64,000 nucleotides of DNA from Paenibacillus rhizovicinus (GTDB lineage Bacteria > Bacillota > Bacilli > Paenibacillales > Paenibacillaceae): contig NZ_CP048286.1 in assembly GCF_010365285.1 (NCBI RefSeq), positions 4,738,501-4,802,500 on the forward strand, in the 5' to 3' direction. The notes beneath the pieces are model-generated. The model was given only the letters and a program-made list of their open reading frames with translations, did no database searches and was not told the origin of the DNA. Shown in pieces: positions 8,516-18,085 of the stretch; position 1 is the first letter of the stretch, and each line of letters opens with the position of its first letter. The position numbers and the translations under genes were made by a program.

Positions 8516-8537
8516 TGTTTTAGCATTGTTTTAGCAT
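8516..8537 (+). repeat. 11-bp perfect tandem duplication
   Basis: TGTTTTAGCAT occurs twice back to back in the 115-bp spacer between the dehydratase and dioxygenase genes. No function is evident. Confidence 0.6.
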
Positions 8538-8576
8538 CATGCCAGAAGCAATCACTTTAAACAGGAGGCCTATCCG

Positions 8577-9335
8577 ATGAAATTGCATGCTTTGACGATG
8601 GAACAAATGTTGGCTTGGGAGCGGGACGGTTACCTTGCGATCGAGGATTTTCTAAATCCGGAAGAGTTAAGCGTTTACAATGCGGCGATGGACCAGACAT
8701 TGGCGGATTACAAAGCGAAGGGCAATGTCATGCCGCCGAATATTGATCAGGTCAGCGGCGTCATCGAGCATGGCGAACTCTATCTGCAGCTAATGGAGCA
8801 TCCGCGCATGATGGGCGTGATGCGCGATGTCTTCGGCGATGCGTTTACGATGATCGACAACGAGCTGTTCATCAAACATCCCGGACAGGTTACGCATGCT
8901 TCCTGGCATCGCGACACGACCACGACGATGCATCTTGGCAAGAAGCGGGTTCCGTTCATGGTCAAAGTGTTCTACTTCATGGCAGACGTTCCTTATGACG
9001 GCGGATGTCTATCCTTCCTCCCGGGCAGCCGGCATATGCCGGATGAGCTGCTTCCGTCCAGCGATCATGGCGAACAGATGCCTGGACATGTGCGCATGAA
9101 TGTCAAAGCAGGCACGGCGGTGCTCTTCGACGGGGCCACGTATCATGCCGCCATGGACAACAAGTCCAATCAACAGCGAAGATCGCTCATTTATAATTAC
9201 GGACCGCTGTTCCTCCGGACTTGGCCGGGTTATGAGCCGAGTCAGAGACTGCTGGAGAACCAAGCGAATACGCCGCTGAGGAACATGCTGCTGGGCGCTT
9301 CTCCTTGGCCCAATGCTCCGCATGTGTTCCAATAG
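8577..9335 (+). CDS. Phytanoyl-CoA dioxygenase (PhyH) family Fe(II)/2-oxoglutarate oxygenase
   Basis: The protein has 252 aa, and its start follows a strong AGGAGG. The facial triad is H111-x-D113 (SWHRD) and H190 (TYHAAMDN). R201 or R202 is the likely 2-oxoglutarate-binding arginine. PhyH enzymes hydroxylate small molecules with O2 and 2-oxoglutarate in the cytoplasm. Being between an enolase-superfamily enzyme and a Rossmann dehydrogenase suggests hydroxylation or dealkylation of a small acid that feeds this pathway. The exact reaction is not readable from sequence. Confidence 0.88.
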   Translation: MKLHALTMEQMLAWERDGYLAIEDFLNPEELSVYNAAMDQTLADYKAKGNVMPPNIDQVSGVIEHGELYLQLMEHPRMMGVMRDVFGDAFTMIDNELFIKHPGQVTHASWHRDTTTTMHLGKKRVPFMVKVFYFMADVPYDGGCLSFLPGSRHMPDELLPSSDHGEQMPGHVRMNVKAGTAVLFDGATYHAAMDNKSNQQRRSLIYNYGPLFLRTWPGYEPSQRLLENQANTPLRNMLLGASPWPNAPHVFQ

Positions 9336-9352
9336 CCCGGGAGGACGATGAA

Positions 9353-10660
9353 TTGGATAACTTGCTGCTTCGGCAATTGACGGCCAGATCCAAGCCGATT
9401 CGAGTAGGCGTGGCGGGGGCAGGCCGGTTCAGCGCCGGACTTGTCATCCAGGCCGCGCGCATGAAGGGGCTGCAAATATCGGTACTGTACGATGCTCAGC
9501 CACAGTATGCGGTTGAGGCGTATATGGCTGCCGGCCACGATAAGAATGATATTCGCGGCGCTGATTCTCCGGCCGGCATTCAAGAGGCGATCGAAGCAGG
9601 CAAGCCCGTCATCGCTGCGAATCCTTTCGATATGCTGGCATGCGACCTGGACGTCATCGTGGATTCCACGGGATTGCCAGTATTCGGCGCGCAGTTCGCT
9701 TACGAGGCCTTACGGCATAAGAAACACGTGGTGATGGTTAATATCGAAGCGGACGTAGGTGTCGGTCCGGCGCTGCGCAGACTGGCAGAGCAAGAAGGAG
9801 TCGTCTATACGCTCGCCGACGGCGATCAGCCCAGTTTGGCGAAGGGGTTGTACGATTGGGCGCAAACGTTAGGGTTCGACGTCCCCGTGCTTGGTAAATG
9901 GATGACGGTCCACTCACAGGAGGAGGCGGATCGTCGTCTGAATGACCGCAATGGCATGCGGGATACGGATATCGCGTATTGGGACGGTTCCAAGTATCAA
10001 ATCGAAATGGCGTGCATGGCGAATATGACCGGTTACGTACCGGATATTCCCGGCATGCATAAGCCCCGGATACCGCTTGTGGAGATTCCGGAAGCGTTCC
10101 GTCTCCGCGTTGAAGGGGGCATTTTGAATCGGAGCGGCGTTGTCGACGTCGTGGATGTCCCATACACGGGCGACTTCAACCGGGATCATCTGAATGGCGG
10201 CGTCTTCATTGTCATCGGAAGCCCGGATCCCTTCGTCCGGCGCCAGCTGCGGGAGAAAGGCATACCCATGTCATCGGACGGGTCGCAAGGCATCATCTAT
10301 CGCGCGCATCATCTTGTCGGCATGGAGACACCTATATCCATCGCGAAAGCCGTCTTGCTCGGCGAGGCAACGGGAAGCCCTAAACCCCGGGCGTCAAGCG
10401 ACGTCGTGGCCGTAGCCAAGAGGCATGTCAAAGCAGGAGAGACGCTTGATGGCATGGGCGGCGAATCGGTGCGTGCGCATTTGGTGGCGGCTGTCGGTTC
10501 TTCGGCAGATGACGGACTCCCTTATGCGCTCGCTCAGCATGTGGTTGCCGGCGTAGATATTCCGAAGGGAACGATGATCACCTACGGTATGCTGCGGGAA
10601 CGGGGCACTGATTTCATTTGGCGGTTGAGGGAAATTCAAGACGGTTTGAACGAATTCTAA
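9353..10660 (+). CDS. SAF-domain NAD(P)-dependent homoserine-dehydrogenase-like oxidoreductase
   Basis: The protein has about 435 aa from TTG at 9353, preferred because GGGAGGA lies about 8 bases upstream. An earlier start would overlap the dioxygenase gene. The N-terminal Rossmann fold has VGVAGAGRFSAGLV. The middle resembles homoserine-dehydrogenase-type catalytic domains (DGDQPSLAKGLYDW; GMRDTDIAYWDG). The C-terminal SAF-like domain (AVAKRHVKAGETLDGMGGE; AQHVVAGVDIPKGTMITYGML) is shared with antifreeze, sialate-synthase and FlgA families. Such fusions occur in sugar-acid catabolic clusters. It probably oxidises or reduces an intermediate made by the two upstream enzymes. Pathway unknown. 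Confidence 0.84.
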   Translation: MDNLLLRQLTARSKPIRVGVAGAGRFSAGLVIQAARMKGLQISVLYDAQPQYAVEAYMAAGHDKNDIRGADSPAGIQEAIEAGKPVIAANPFDMLACDLDVIVDSTGLPVFGAQFAYEALRHKKHVVMVNIEADVGVGPALRRLAEQEGVVYTLADGDQPSLAKGLYDWAQTLGFDVPVLGKWMTVHSQEEADRRLNDRNGMRDTDIAYWDGSKYQIEMACMANMTGYVPDIPGMHKPRIPLVEIPEAFRLRVEGGILNRSGVVDVVDVPYTGDFNRDHLNGGVFIVIGSPDPFVRRQLREKGIPMSSDGSQGIIYRAHHLVGMETPISIAKAVLLGEATGSPKPRASSDVVAVAKRHVKAGETLDGMGGESVRAHLVAAVGSSADDGLPYALAQHVVAGVDIPKGTMITYGMLRERGTDFIWRLREIQDGLNEF

Positions 10661-10672
10661 TCCGGAACGATC

Positions 10673-10716
10673 AACAATCCGTTCGCTTCTATACGAGGCC
10701 GAATGGATTGTTTTTT
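10673..10716 (+). terminator. Intrinsic terminator of the GntR-controlled operon
   Basis: A 13-bp stem (10673-10685 with 10700-10712, one G-T pair) is followed by six T. It lies 12 bases after the dehydrogenase stop codon. Confidence 0.85.
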
Positions 10717-10833
10717 GTTGCGCCCTTATAGCGAACTGCCATTGAAAAGTGATAGGTTTCATTGCTTGCTCTCATAGGAACGGTTCCCCTTCTTTTCTAT
10801 ACTAAATGTAACCGGTCAAGAGGAGGGAAAAAG

Positions 10834-11799
10834 TTGGAGGCACAGCAATCCATCCTTGCAGCGACGGAACAAACCAAGCGTACTTCGAAGCCGAAGCTGC
10901 TCGAGATATTAAGAAACCAGTGGGATTTGCAGCTCATGATCATCCCTTCCATCGTGCTGATCTTTATTTTCAGCTACATTCCGATGTACGGCGTGCTGAT
11001 GGCGTTTCAGGACTACAACATGTTCGAAGGCTTCTGGGCAAGCCCATGGGTGGGATTCAAGCATTTCCGGATGTTTGTCGAGGCGCCCGAGTTTTGGCAA
11101 ATCATGCGCAATACCATCATGATCAGCCTGCTCAAGCTGTTCTTCGGATTTCCGGCACCGATCGTATTGGCGCTGCTGCTGAACGAAATCAGAAGCATGG
11201 TGTTTAAGCGAATCGTGCAAACCGTCAGCTATTTGCCGCATTTCCTATCGTGGGTGATCGTAGCCGGTTTTGCGATGTCCATGCTCTCCACCGATAACGG
11301 GAGCATCAACATTTTGCTGCAGCAGCTTCACTTGATCAAGGAGCCGATTAATTTCTTGTCCATGCCGGAATATTTCTGGACTATCATCGTAACGACGGGC
11401 ATTTGGAAGGATATCGGCTTCGCGACGATCGTGTACCTCGCGGCCATCGCCGGCGTTGACCCGCACTTGTATGAATCGGCTTCGATCGACGGGGCGAGCC
11501 GCTTCCGGATGATGATTCTGATTACGATCCCGTGCATCATGCCGGTTGTCATTATCTTTCTGATCTTGGCGGTAGGCGGAATTTTGAATGCGGGCTTCGA
11601 TGACCTGCTGCTGCTTGGGAGCAACCCGATTCTACGCGATGTCTCCGATGTCATCGACACGTATGTGTATCGCGTCGGTATCCTGAGCAACCGGTACTCG
11701 TATGCAACGGCTGCCGGACTATTCAAGGCAGTCATCAGCGTCGGGCTGCTCGTACTGGCCAACCGCATTGCCCGCCGCATGGGGTCGAGCTTGTGGTAA
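10834..11799 (+). CDS. Carbohydrate ABC transporter permease, LplB/MalF type
   Basis: The protein has about 321 aa from TTG at 10834, preferred because AGGAGGG lies 6 bases upstream. Six transmembrane helices are visible. FSYIPMYGVLMAFQDYN and the EAA loop YLAAIAGVDPHLYESASIDGASRF mark the LplB class of CUT1 oligosaccharide importers. The second permease and a lipoprotein binding protein follow. No ATPase is encoded nearby, so a shared MsmX-type ATPase elsewhere is expected (family knowledge). The adjacent YesN/YesM pair and GH26 mannanase suggest manno-oligosaccharides as cargo (inference). Confidence 0.92.
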   Translation: MEAQQSILAATEQTKRTSKPKLLEILRNQWDLQLMIIPSIVLIFIFSYIPMYGVLMAFQDYNMFEGFWASPWVGFKHFRMFVEAPEFWQIMRNTIMISLLKLFFGFPAPIVLALLLNEIRSMVFKRIVQTVSYLPHFLSWVIVAGFAMSMLSTDNGSINILLQQLHLIKEPINFLSMPEYFWTIIVTTGIWKDIGFATIVYLAAIAGVDPHLYESASIDGASRFRMMILITIPCIMPVVIIFLILAVGGILNAGFDDLLLLGSNPILRDVSDVIDTYVYRVGILSNRYSYATAAGLFKAVISVGLLVLANRIARRMGSSLW

Positions 11800-11845
11800 T
11801 CCGCCAGATCCCGGCAGCGATTAATACAAGAAGGAGCGACCGTTT

Positions 11846-12748
11846 ATGCATTTGAGCAGCGGAGACCGCGTCTTACAGTTCTGTATTTATATCGTTCTCG
11901 TCATTCTCGCCTTCGTGACGCTGTATCCGTTCTGGAACAGTCTGATCATCTCCCTTAATTCGGGGACGGATACGTCGCTTGGCGGCGTCACGTTCTGGCC
12001 CCGCGATTTTACGATGATCAACTACAAAATCGTGTTCAGGGATGAACGCCTGCTGCATGCCTTCCTCGTCTCGGTCCTGAGAACGGTCATCGGTACTTTT
12101 CTGGCTATCTTCTGCACCTCGATTTTCGCCTATGCGATGTCCCGCAGAGGCGTGGCCGGCAAGAAGTTTTACATGATCTTTTGCATCATCACGATGTATT
12201 TCAGCGGCGGATTAATCCCATTCTTCCTCGTTTGCCGCGCGCTCGGCATGATGGACTCCTTCTGGGTCATGATTATCCCCGGGTTGATCAGCGTATGGAA
12301 CATGATTATCTTTCGGACCTTCTTCATGGAGCTGCCGGAAGGACTCGAAGAATCCGCCAAAATCGACGGCGCGAACCATTTCAGCATTTACTTCCGCATC
12401 TTTTTGCCGTTGTCCGGTCCTGTCGTAGCGACGCTCTCGTTGTTCACGGCAGTCGGCCATTGGAACGACTGGTTCACGGCGACGATCTTCATCAATAATC
12501 CGGATCTGATCCCGATTCAAACGCTGCTGAATCAGATTCTGAATTCCAATATCGTTTCGGAACAATTGGCGCAAGCTTCGGGAGGCAACGCCTCGGCGCT
12601 GGACGCATTGGACCGGTTGAAGTCGGTAACGACGAAATCGCTATCTTCGGCCACGATGATGGTGGCTACCCTGCCGATCATATTGGTTTACCCGTTCGTG
12701 CAGAAATATTTCGTCAAAGGCGTGCTCGTTGGCTCACTGAAGGGCTGA
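11846..12748 (+). CDS. Carbohydrate ABC transporter permease, YtcP/MalG type
   Basis: The protein has 300 aa and six transmembrane helices. The EAA motif ELPEGLEESAKIDGANHFSIYFRI contacts the ATPase. The C-terminus YPFVQKYFVKGVLVGSLKG is characteristic of the YtcP group. It pairs with the upstream LplB-type subunit to form the translocation pore. A ribosome site AAGGAG precedes the ATG. The 46-bp gap to the upstream gene and 72-bp gap to the binding-protein gene are consistent with one operon. Confidence 0.93.
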   Translation: MHLSSGDRVLQFCIYIVLVILAFVTLYPFWNSLIISLNSGTDTSLGGVTFWPRDFTMINYKIVFRDERLLHAFLVSVLRTVIGTFLAIFCTSIFAYAMSRRGVAGKKFYMIFCIITMYFSGGLIPFFLVCRALGMMDSFWVMIIPGLISVWNMIIFRTFFMELPEGLEESAKIDGANHFSIYFRIFLPLSGPVVATLSLFTAVGHWNDWFTATIFINNPDLIPIQTLLNQILNSNIVSEQLAQASGGNASALDALDRLKSVTTKSLSSATMMVATLPIILVYPFVQKYFVKGVLVGSLKG

Positions 12749-12820
12749 TCGAACGATAGAGTCGGTGATAAGCTGGTAAGAAAAGCTTGCACATACATTC
12801 CGTAAACAGGGGGTATTCAA

Positions 12821-14491
12821 TTGAAGGCCGGAAAAATGTGGTCGGCAGTACTTGTAAGCATGCTCGGCGCGGCTCTTATTCTATCCGCATGCAGCAATGG
12901 CAATGGCAATGACAATGGCAAAGGGAAAGAGACGAATGCCAAGGCGGAAGCAAACAGCCCGAAAGCCGGGACGGCTGACAAGAGCGAGGACGAACCGATT
13001 AAAGCGGAGCCGCTGACATTCTCGTATTTCGGAAATTACGACTGGTGGGGAATCACTTCGTGGGGACAAGATATGATCTCCAAATGGATCACGGAGAAGA
13101 TGGGCGTAACGGTCAAGGAGGTCGCTACCGGAGGCGCGTCGCAAGCCAAGCTCAATACGATGATTGCATCCAACAACCTCCCCGATCTCATCTTGATGGA
13201 CCGCGGGCCGGGCGTAGAGCGTTTGCGGGCAGCAGGGGCATTAGTGCCGCTTGATGATTATTTGGATAAATACCCGAACTTCAAGCAATACGTCGGGGAA
13301 GCCACGTTGAACCTGCTTCGTTCCCCGGATGGCAAACTGTATCAGCTGCCGAACTACTATACGTCCACGCCCAACGGAAACTCCGGCTGGCTGATCGAGA
13401 AGAAAATCTACAAGGAGCTCGGTTCGCCGGCACTGGAAACTTTCGATGATCTGCATGCCTATTTGAAACTCGTCAAAGAGAAATATCCGACTGTCATCCC
13501 GCTTGAGATCGATACCGCAGGCTGGGGACATCGCATGATCTATACCGGCTTCAAAGAGAATAACCCGCCGATGCTGGTTGACCATTCCGTCTATGTGGAC
13601 GGCGATCAATTCAAGCCGATTTGGGGCGATCCGGTTTATGCCGAGTCTTTGAAATACGTCAGCATGCTGTTCAGGGAGAAACTGATCTCCCAGGATGCGC
13701 TGACGCAAACAGGCGATCAGCTCTCTGAAAAGCTGGTCAACGGACGCGTAGCCGTTATTGCCGCGGGCGATGCAGCCAATCTCGGACGTACACCGGATGA
13801 AGAATTGAAGAAGAAAGATCCGGAGGATGGCTATATGGCCGTCTGGCCGATTCACAAAGAAGGTCTCGACAAAAACAAAATCACGCCGAACAACTGGAAC
13901 TCGCTCGGCTGGAACGTAAACGTGATTACGAAGAACGCGAAGGATCCGGAGGGGATCTTCCGATTCCTTGACTGGATGACAGGTCCGGAAGGCCAGCAGG
14001 TCGTATGGTTCGGTCCGCAGGGCGTACTGTGGGATTCGGTTGACGGAGACGGCATCCCGGTGCCGAACGATAAATGGACATCGATGCCGTCGGAAGAAAA
14101 GGACAAGATCGGTTTGCAATCGTATAACTTCGTGGGCAATACGACCTTCATCGACGGCGCGAAAGTGAAAATCGAGATGGCGCTGCCGGAGGAGAAACGC
14201 AACTGGTCGACGGTTCAGCAAACGAATGTGTTCTGGAAAACGTCGATGAACGCGACGCAATTCGTCAATCTGGATCCGCTTCCGGATACAGCGGAAGGCA
14301 TTGCGGCGCAGAGCGTTAGCGAAATCGCCAAAGAGGCGCTTGCCAAGGCGATCTTCGCGAAGAACGACGCTGAAGTCGATGCCGTGCTGGCACAAGCGGA
14401 GAAGGATGCGCGGAAGGTCGGATTCGACCAGGTGCTGACGTTTAAAACGAACGCGTGGCATAAGAACCAGACCATCGTCGAAGGCAATTAG
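12821..14491 (+). CDS. Extracellular sugar-binding lipoprotein of ABC importer
   Basis: The protein has 556 aa, large for the class but normal for the LplA/YtcQ group. A type II signal peptide ends in lipobox LSAC with C24. A low-complexity Gly/Asn/Lys linker (25-60) is followed by an extracellular solute-binding domain (KLNTMIASNNLPDLILMD; LDWMTGPEGQQVVWFGPQG). It captures oligosaccharide at the cell surface for the two permeases encoded just upstream. TTG start with CAGGGGG upstream. A strong terminator follows, so the downstream YesN gene likely has its own transcript or depends on readthrough. Confidence 0.92.
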   Translation: MKAGKMWSAVLVSMLGAALILSACSNGNGNDNGKGKETNAKAEANSPKAGTADKSEDEPIKAEPLTFSYFGNYDWWGITSWGQDMISKWITEKMGVTVKEVATGGASQAKLNTMIASNNLPDLILMDRGPGVERLRAAGALVPLDDYLDKYPNFKQYVGEATLNLLRSPDGKLYQLPNYYTSTPNGNSGWLIEKKIYKELGSPALETFDDLHAYLKLVKEKYPTVIPLEIDTAGWGHRMIYTGFKENNPPMLVDHSVYVDGDQFKPIWGDPVYAESLKYVSMLFREKLISQDALTQTGDQLSEKLVNGRVAVIAAGDAANLGRTPDEELKKKDPEDGYMAVWPIHKEGLDKNKITPNNWNSLGWNVNVITKNAKDPEGIFRFLDWMTGPEGQQVVWFGPQGVLWDSVDGDGIPVPNDKWTSMPSEEKDKIGLQSYNFVGNTTFIDGAKVKIEMALPEEKRNWSTVQQTNVFWKTSMNATQFVNLDPLPDTAEGIAAQSVSEIAKEALAKAIFAKNDAEVDAVLAQAEKDARKVGFDQVLTFKTNAWHKNQTIVEGN

Positions 14492-14515
14492 TTGCATCTT
14501 GCCGATCGTTAGAAG

Positions 14516-14552
14516 GAGAGTATACTTGAAACTAGGTATACTCTCTTTTTTT
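14516..14552 (+). terminator. Intrinsic terminator after sugar-binding protein
   Basis: A 10-bp perfect stem GAGAGTATAC / GTATACTCTC (14516-14525, 14536-14545) is followed by seven T. It separates the importer operon from the yesN/yesM pair. Confidence 0.9.
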
Positions 14553-14581
14553 ACCAGTTTAATCGCGAAGGGAGACTGGCT

Positions 14582-16150
14582 GTGTACACGGTATTGCTGG
14601 CTGATGACGAACGGCTCGATCTGGAAGGCCTTCGAAGGCTCGTTCCGTGGGAACGATTGAACATGCAGGTCATTGGGACGGTAAACAGCGGTTTCGCTGC
14701 GCTTGATTTTCTAAACGAGCAGCCGGTCGATATCTTGGTGACGGACGTGCGCATGCCGCGAATGACGGGTCTTGAGCTCGCGCGGTCGGCACTGGGTCTG
14801 CTTCCGGGACTTAAAGTCGTATTCGTAAGCGGATTCGAGGACTTTCACTATGCCAAAACAGCACTTGAATTGGGCGCGAGCAGCTATGTATTGAAGCCGG
14901 TGGACGACGGGGAATTCAATCAAGTAATGCAGGCGGTAGGGCGGCAGCTGGACGAGGAGCGGGAGAAGCAGTCGTGGATTGATACGTACAGGCAGTCGAT
15001 TCCATACCTTCGCAATGAATTCATCCGTCAGTGGCTGGAAGGTATAGGCGATCGGGATGAGTTACACAAGAAGCTGGATTGGATGGGGATGCGAAGCCGC
15101 GATGCCTCCTATGCGGCGGCAATCATTGAAATGGATGATGTCTCTTGGAGGCTGACTTTGAATGAATCCGAGCATCGCCTCGATCAGATCGGGCAATGGC
15201 TTGATTTTATCACGGAGGCGTGCCAGTCGGATTCGATCGGATACCCGTGCAAACTGGATTCCTATCGAATCGGCTTGATTACAGTAGGCGATAACCTTGC
15301 AGCGAAATTGAACAGGCTTATTGAGCAGGTTAAGCAGCAATTTCCTGCCTCCGTTACGATCGGTATTGGAAGCGTTATCAAGGATCCCGAGGCAATACCG
15401 CTCTCGTATCGGCAGGCCAGGAAGGCATTGTACGCGAAGCTGTTTTACGGAAAGGGCAGACTGATTCCCTATGAAGAGCTGGATGCCCCGCCGATTGCGG
15501 ACGGCAGCAATTTGGAGAGCATTTTGTCCGAGCTCTTCAAGGCGGCATCCGAGTATGACCTCGTGAAGGTCGACGATTGTTTGCTCGATTTGTTTGCGGT
15601 TGCCGCTCGATTGGAGCAGAAGAGCACGGTGTGTACCTTCCTGCTGCACCTTATTTCGAAGTTGGAGCAGTATTTGCAAGGCATTAATGAAGATCTCTAC
15701 CAGATGATCGGCCTTGATTATCATAGCTTGGATGTCCTGCACCGGTTCGAGACCATCGACGACATTATTTCGTGGTTCAGGCGCAAGTTGTTCGAGGTTT
15801 CGGAGAAGCTTCATATGAAGAGCCAGAAGAAGAACAGAAAGCTTATCGAAGAAGTCCGCATGTATATCGACCGGCGATTGGGTACGGAGTTGACCTTGAA
15901 GGAAGTGGCCGACCGCTTCTCCTTCTCCCCGAATCATCTCGGAGTATTATTCAAAGACGAAACAGGAGAAACCTTCAGCAGTTATCTGATAAGTAAGAGA
16001 ATGTCCGCCGCCCGAACCCATCTGCAGAATCCGAAGATGAAAATATACGAGGTCGCGCATATGACAGGCTATCAGAACATCGCGTATTTCAGCCGGCAAT
16101 TCAAGGAATGGTCGGGGATGACTCCCGGAGATTTCCGCAAGCAATGCTGA
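14582..16150 (+). CDS. YesN-type response regulator with AraC DNA-binding domain
   Basis: The protein has 522 aa. The receiver domain at 1-120 has acidic pocket D8-D9, phospho-acceptor D55 (VTDVRMP) and K105. A helical middle region follows, and the C-terminal AraC/XylS double helix-turn-helix covers about 420-520 (LTLKEVADRFSFSPNHLGVLFKDETG; YEVAHMTGYQNIAYFSRQFKEWSGMTPGDFRKQ). It should be phosphorylated by the histidine kinase encoded 23 bp downstream and activate the neighbouring importer and/or mannanase genes. GTG start with GGGAG upstream. Confidence 0.93.
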   Translation: MYTVLLADDERLDLEGLRRLVPWERLNMQVIGTVNSGFAALDFLNEQPVDILVTDVRMPRMTGLELARSALGLLPGLKVVFVSGFEDFHYAKTALELGASSYVLKPVDDGEFNQVMQAVGRQLDEEREKQSWIDTYRQSIPYLRNEFIRQWLEGIGDRDELHKKLDWMGMRSRDASYAAAIIEMDDVSWRLTLNESEHRLDQIGQWLDFITEACQSDSIGYPCKLDSYRIGLITVGDNLAAKLNRLIEQVKQQFPASVTIGIGSVIKDPEAIPLSYRQARKALYAKLFYGKGRLIPYEELDAPPIADGSNLESILSELFKAASEYDLVKVDDCLLDLFAVAARLEQKSTVCTFLLHLISKLEQYLQGINEDLYQMIGLDYHSLDVLHRFETIDDIISWFRRKLFEVSEKLHMKSQKKNRKLIEEVRMYIDRRLGTELTLKEVADRFSFSPNHLGVLFKDETGETFSSYLISKRMSAARTHLQNPKMKIYEVAHMTGYQNIAYFSRQFKEWSGMTPGDFRKQC

Positions 16151-16173
16151 ATGTCAATTAATCGGGGGGCCAT

Positions 16174-17937
16174 ATGAGGATCAAGCTTTCGTTCCGGTTC
16201 AAGCTGATGGTATCCTACATTATTTTGATCATGACGCCTGTTATTATCATCGGTACGTTCTCCTACCGGTCATCGGTGGATTCGGCCAAAACGCAATCCC
16301 GTTCCAACATCCAAGGCACGCTGCTGCAGATGCGGGACAATATCATGTATAAAATCATGGACGTTCAACGCGTGTCCGACCAGCTTTACATGGATCAGCA
16401 GCTGACGAGCTATCTTGGCATCAACGAGGGCGGCTGGAACAGCTACGAGACGTTGACCAAGCATTTGAAACCGACTTTCCAGAACGCGCTCGATCTGTCG
16501 GCGCTTCACATCAACATACAGGCCTACGTGAAGAACAAGACCATACCGGAGTATTATTTTATTCAGAATAATAAAGAGAATCCGCTTGATCTAGGCAAGC
16601 GGTACAACATCTATCAATTAGACAGAATCGATGGTGAGCCCTGGTACGACCCATGGAAAGTATCGACTGTTTACGGTGCCAATCAAGCGATGAAATGGAT
16701 GCAAGTCGCGGAAGACGCGCAATACGGAAACATTTCGCTGCTTCGCAATTTGAATGATTATGCCAAGACCGATCAGATTGGCTTTCTTCGCGTTTCCGCT
16801 AAGCTAAGCGAAATTTTCGATTCCATCGATTTTACGAAAATTGGCGATCAATCGACGGTGTATGTCTACGACGAGCAGAACCATCCGCTCTTCTTTTCCG
16901 GCAATCAAGACGAAGCGCTGCTTCAGCCGACCGCGGGAGACAAGAAGTCCGGGTACCTCAATATCGAAGAACGGCTCGAAGGATTGAACTGGCGGATCGT
17001 AGCGTACATCCCTACGCAGCTGCTCGAGGCGAACGCGGATTCCATTAGGCAGATTACCGTGCTTGTCTGTTTGATCAGCTTTCTCGTCTTAATGGCGATC
17101 AGCGTTATTCTCTCCCGCATGTTCTCCGTCCGAATCTACAAAATCATCGCTTCCTTAAATGCCTTCCGAGGGGGGGAATTCCGTAAACGAATCTCGTATT
17201 CAGGCAACGACGAGTTTGCCCAAATTGCGGAGGCCTTTAATGATATGGGGAAGCATATCGACGAATTGATCCGAGAGGTTTATATATCCAATTTAAAGAA
17301 GAAGGAAGCGGAGCTGACGCTGCTCCAGGAACAGATTAATCCTCACTTTCTATACAACACCTTATCCTCGATCAGCAGGCTTGCCAGGTTCGGAGAAATC
17401 GAACGGCTGCATCGGATGGTGATGGGACTTGCTAAATTTTATCGATTGTCGCTCAACGAAGGCAGGACGATTATTTCCGTCGATCACGAAATTCAGCAGA
17501 TCCAAACCTATATTGATATCCAGAAAATCAAGTTTGCGGACGGACTCGATGTAACGACCGAAATCGATCCCGACGTGCTCTCCTACAGCACAGTGAAAAT
17601 GATTCTGCAGCCATTCGTCGAAAATGCGCTTCAGCACGCGTGGAACGGCGATCATATCCATATCCATCTATACGCCTATAAAGACAAGGATCATATCGTA
17701 TTTATGATATCCGATGATGGCGTCGGCATGTCGCAAGAAACCATCGAGCGCGTGCTGAATCGTGAAGCGAGCGGCGGCTACGGCATACGCAACGTGGACG
17801 ACCGGATAAAGCTGCAGTGCGGCAGCGCGTATGGCGTCGACATTCAAAGCGTTCCGGGCGAAGGTACGACAATCCGTATCGAAATTCCATGCTTCATGGA
17901 TCCGGACGAGAATGCACCAGCGGAGAGGACGGGCTAA
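16174..17937 (+). CDS. YesM-type sensor histidine kinase
   Basis: The protein has 587 aa. One transmembrane helix near 12-32, an extracellular Cache-like sensor domain to about 290, a second helix near 292-312, and a HAMP linker precede the His_kinase domain. The phospho-acceptor is H391 in QEQINPHFLYNTL. The ATPase domain has N-box QPFVENALQHAWN and G-boxes DDGVGMS and GGYGIRNVDDRI. Such kinases sense extracellular oligosaccharides, often with a binding protein, and signal to a YesN regulator, here the upstream gene. RBS GGGGGG precedes the ATG. Confidence 0.93.
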   Translation: MRIKLSFRFKLMVSYIILIMTPVIIIGTFSYRSSVDSAKTQSRSNIQGTLLQMRDNIMYKIMDVQRVSDQLYMDQQLTSYLGINEGGWNSYETLTKHLKPTFQNALDLSALHINIQAYVKNKTIPEYYFIQNNKENPLDLGKRYNIYQLDRIDGEPWYDPWKVSTVYGANQAMKWMQVAEDAQYGNISLLRNLNDYAKTDQIGFLRVSAKLSEIFDSIDFTKIGDQSTVYVYDEQNHPLFFSGNQDEALLQPTAGDKKSGYLNIEERLEGLNWRIVAYIPTQLLEANADSIRQITVLVCLISFLVLMAISVILSRMFSVRIYKIIASLNAFRGGEFRKRISYSGNDEFAQIAEAFNDMGKHIDELIREVYISNLKKKEAELTLLQEQINPHFLYNTLSSISRLARFGEIERLHRMVMGLAKFYRLSLNEGRTIISVDHEIQQIQTYIDIQKIKFADGLDVTTEIDPDVLSYSTVKMILQPFVENALQHAWNGDHIHIHLYAYKDKDHIVFMISDDGVGMSQETIERVLNREASGGYGIRNVDDRIKLQCGSAYGVDIQSVPGEGTTIRIEIPCFMDPDENAPAERTG

Positions 17938-17985
17938 GGAGCTGCGTCTTCCGTTCAAACTGCTAGAATTCGTTGCGTAGTCACA

Positions 17986-18014
17986 TTGTTCATCCGGGTA
18001 TTCGAAACTATCAT
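17986..18014 (+). promoter_or_regulatory. Probable promoter of the mannanase gene
   Basis: TTGTTC (17986-17991) and TATCAT (18009-18014) are separated by 17 bases, 72 bases upstream of the mannanase start. The weak -35 would suit an activated promoter. Confidence 0.5.
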
Positions 18015-18085
18015 TATGGATGTAGCTTTCGGGCCCGGGGCGTGAAACATGGCCAGGAAGCGAACACTCGCGAATTGGGGGAATA

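Noticed and set aside
13241..14497. A 418-codon minus-strand frame across the first binding lipoprotein
   Set aside because: Antisense shadow of a well-supported lipoprotein gene; no domain recognised.
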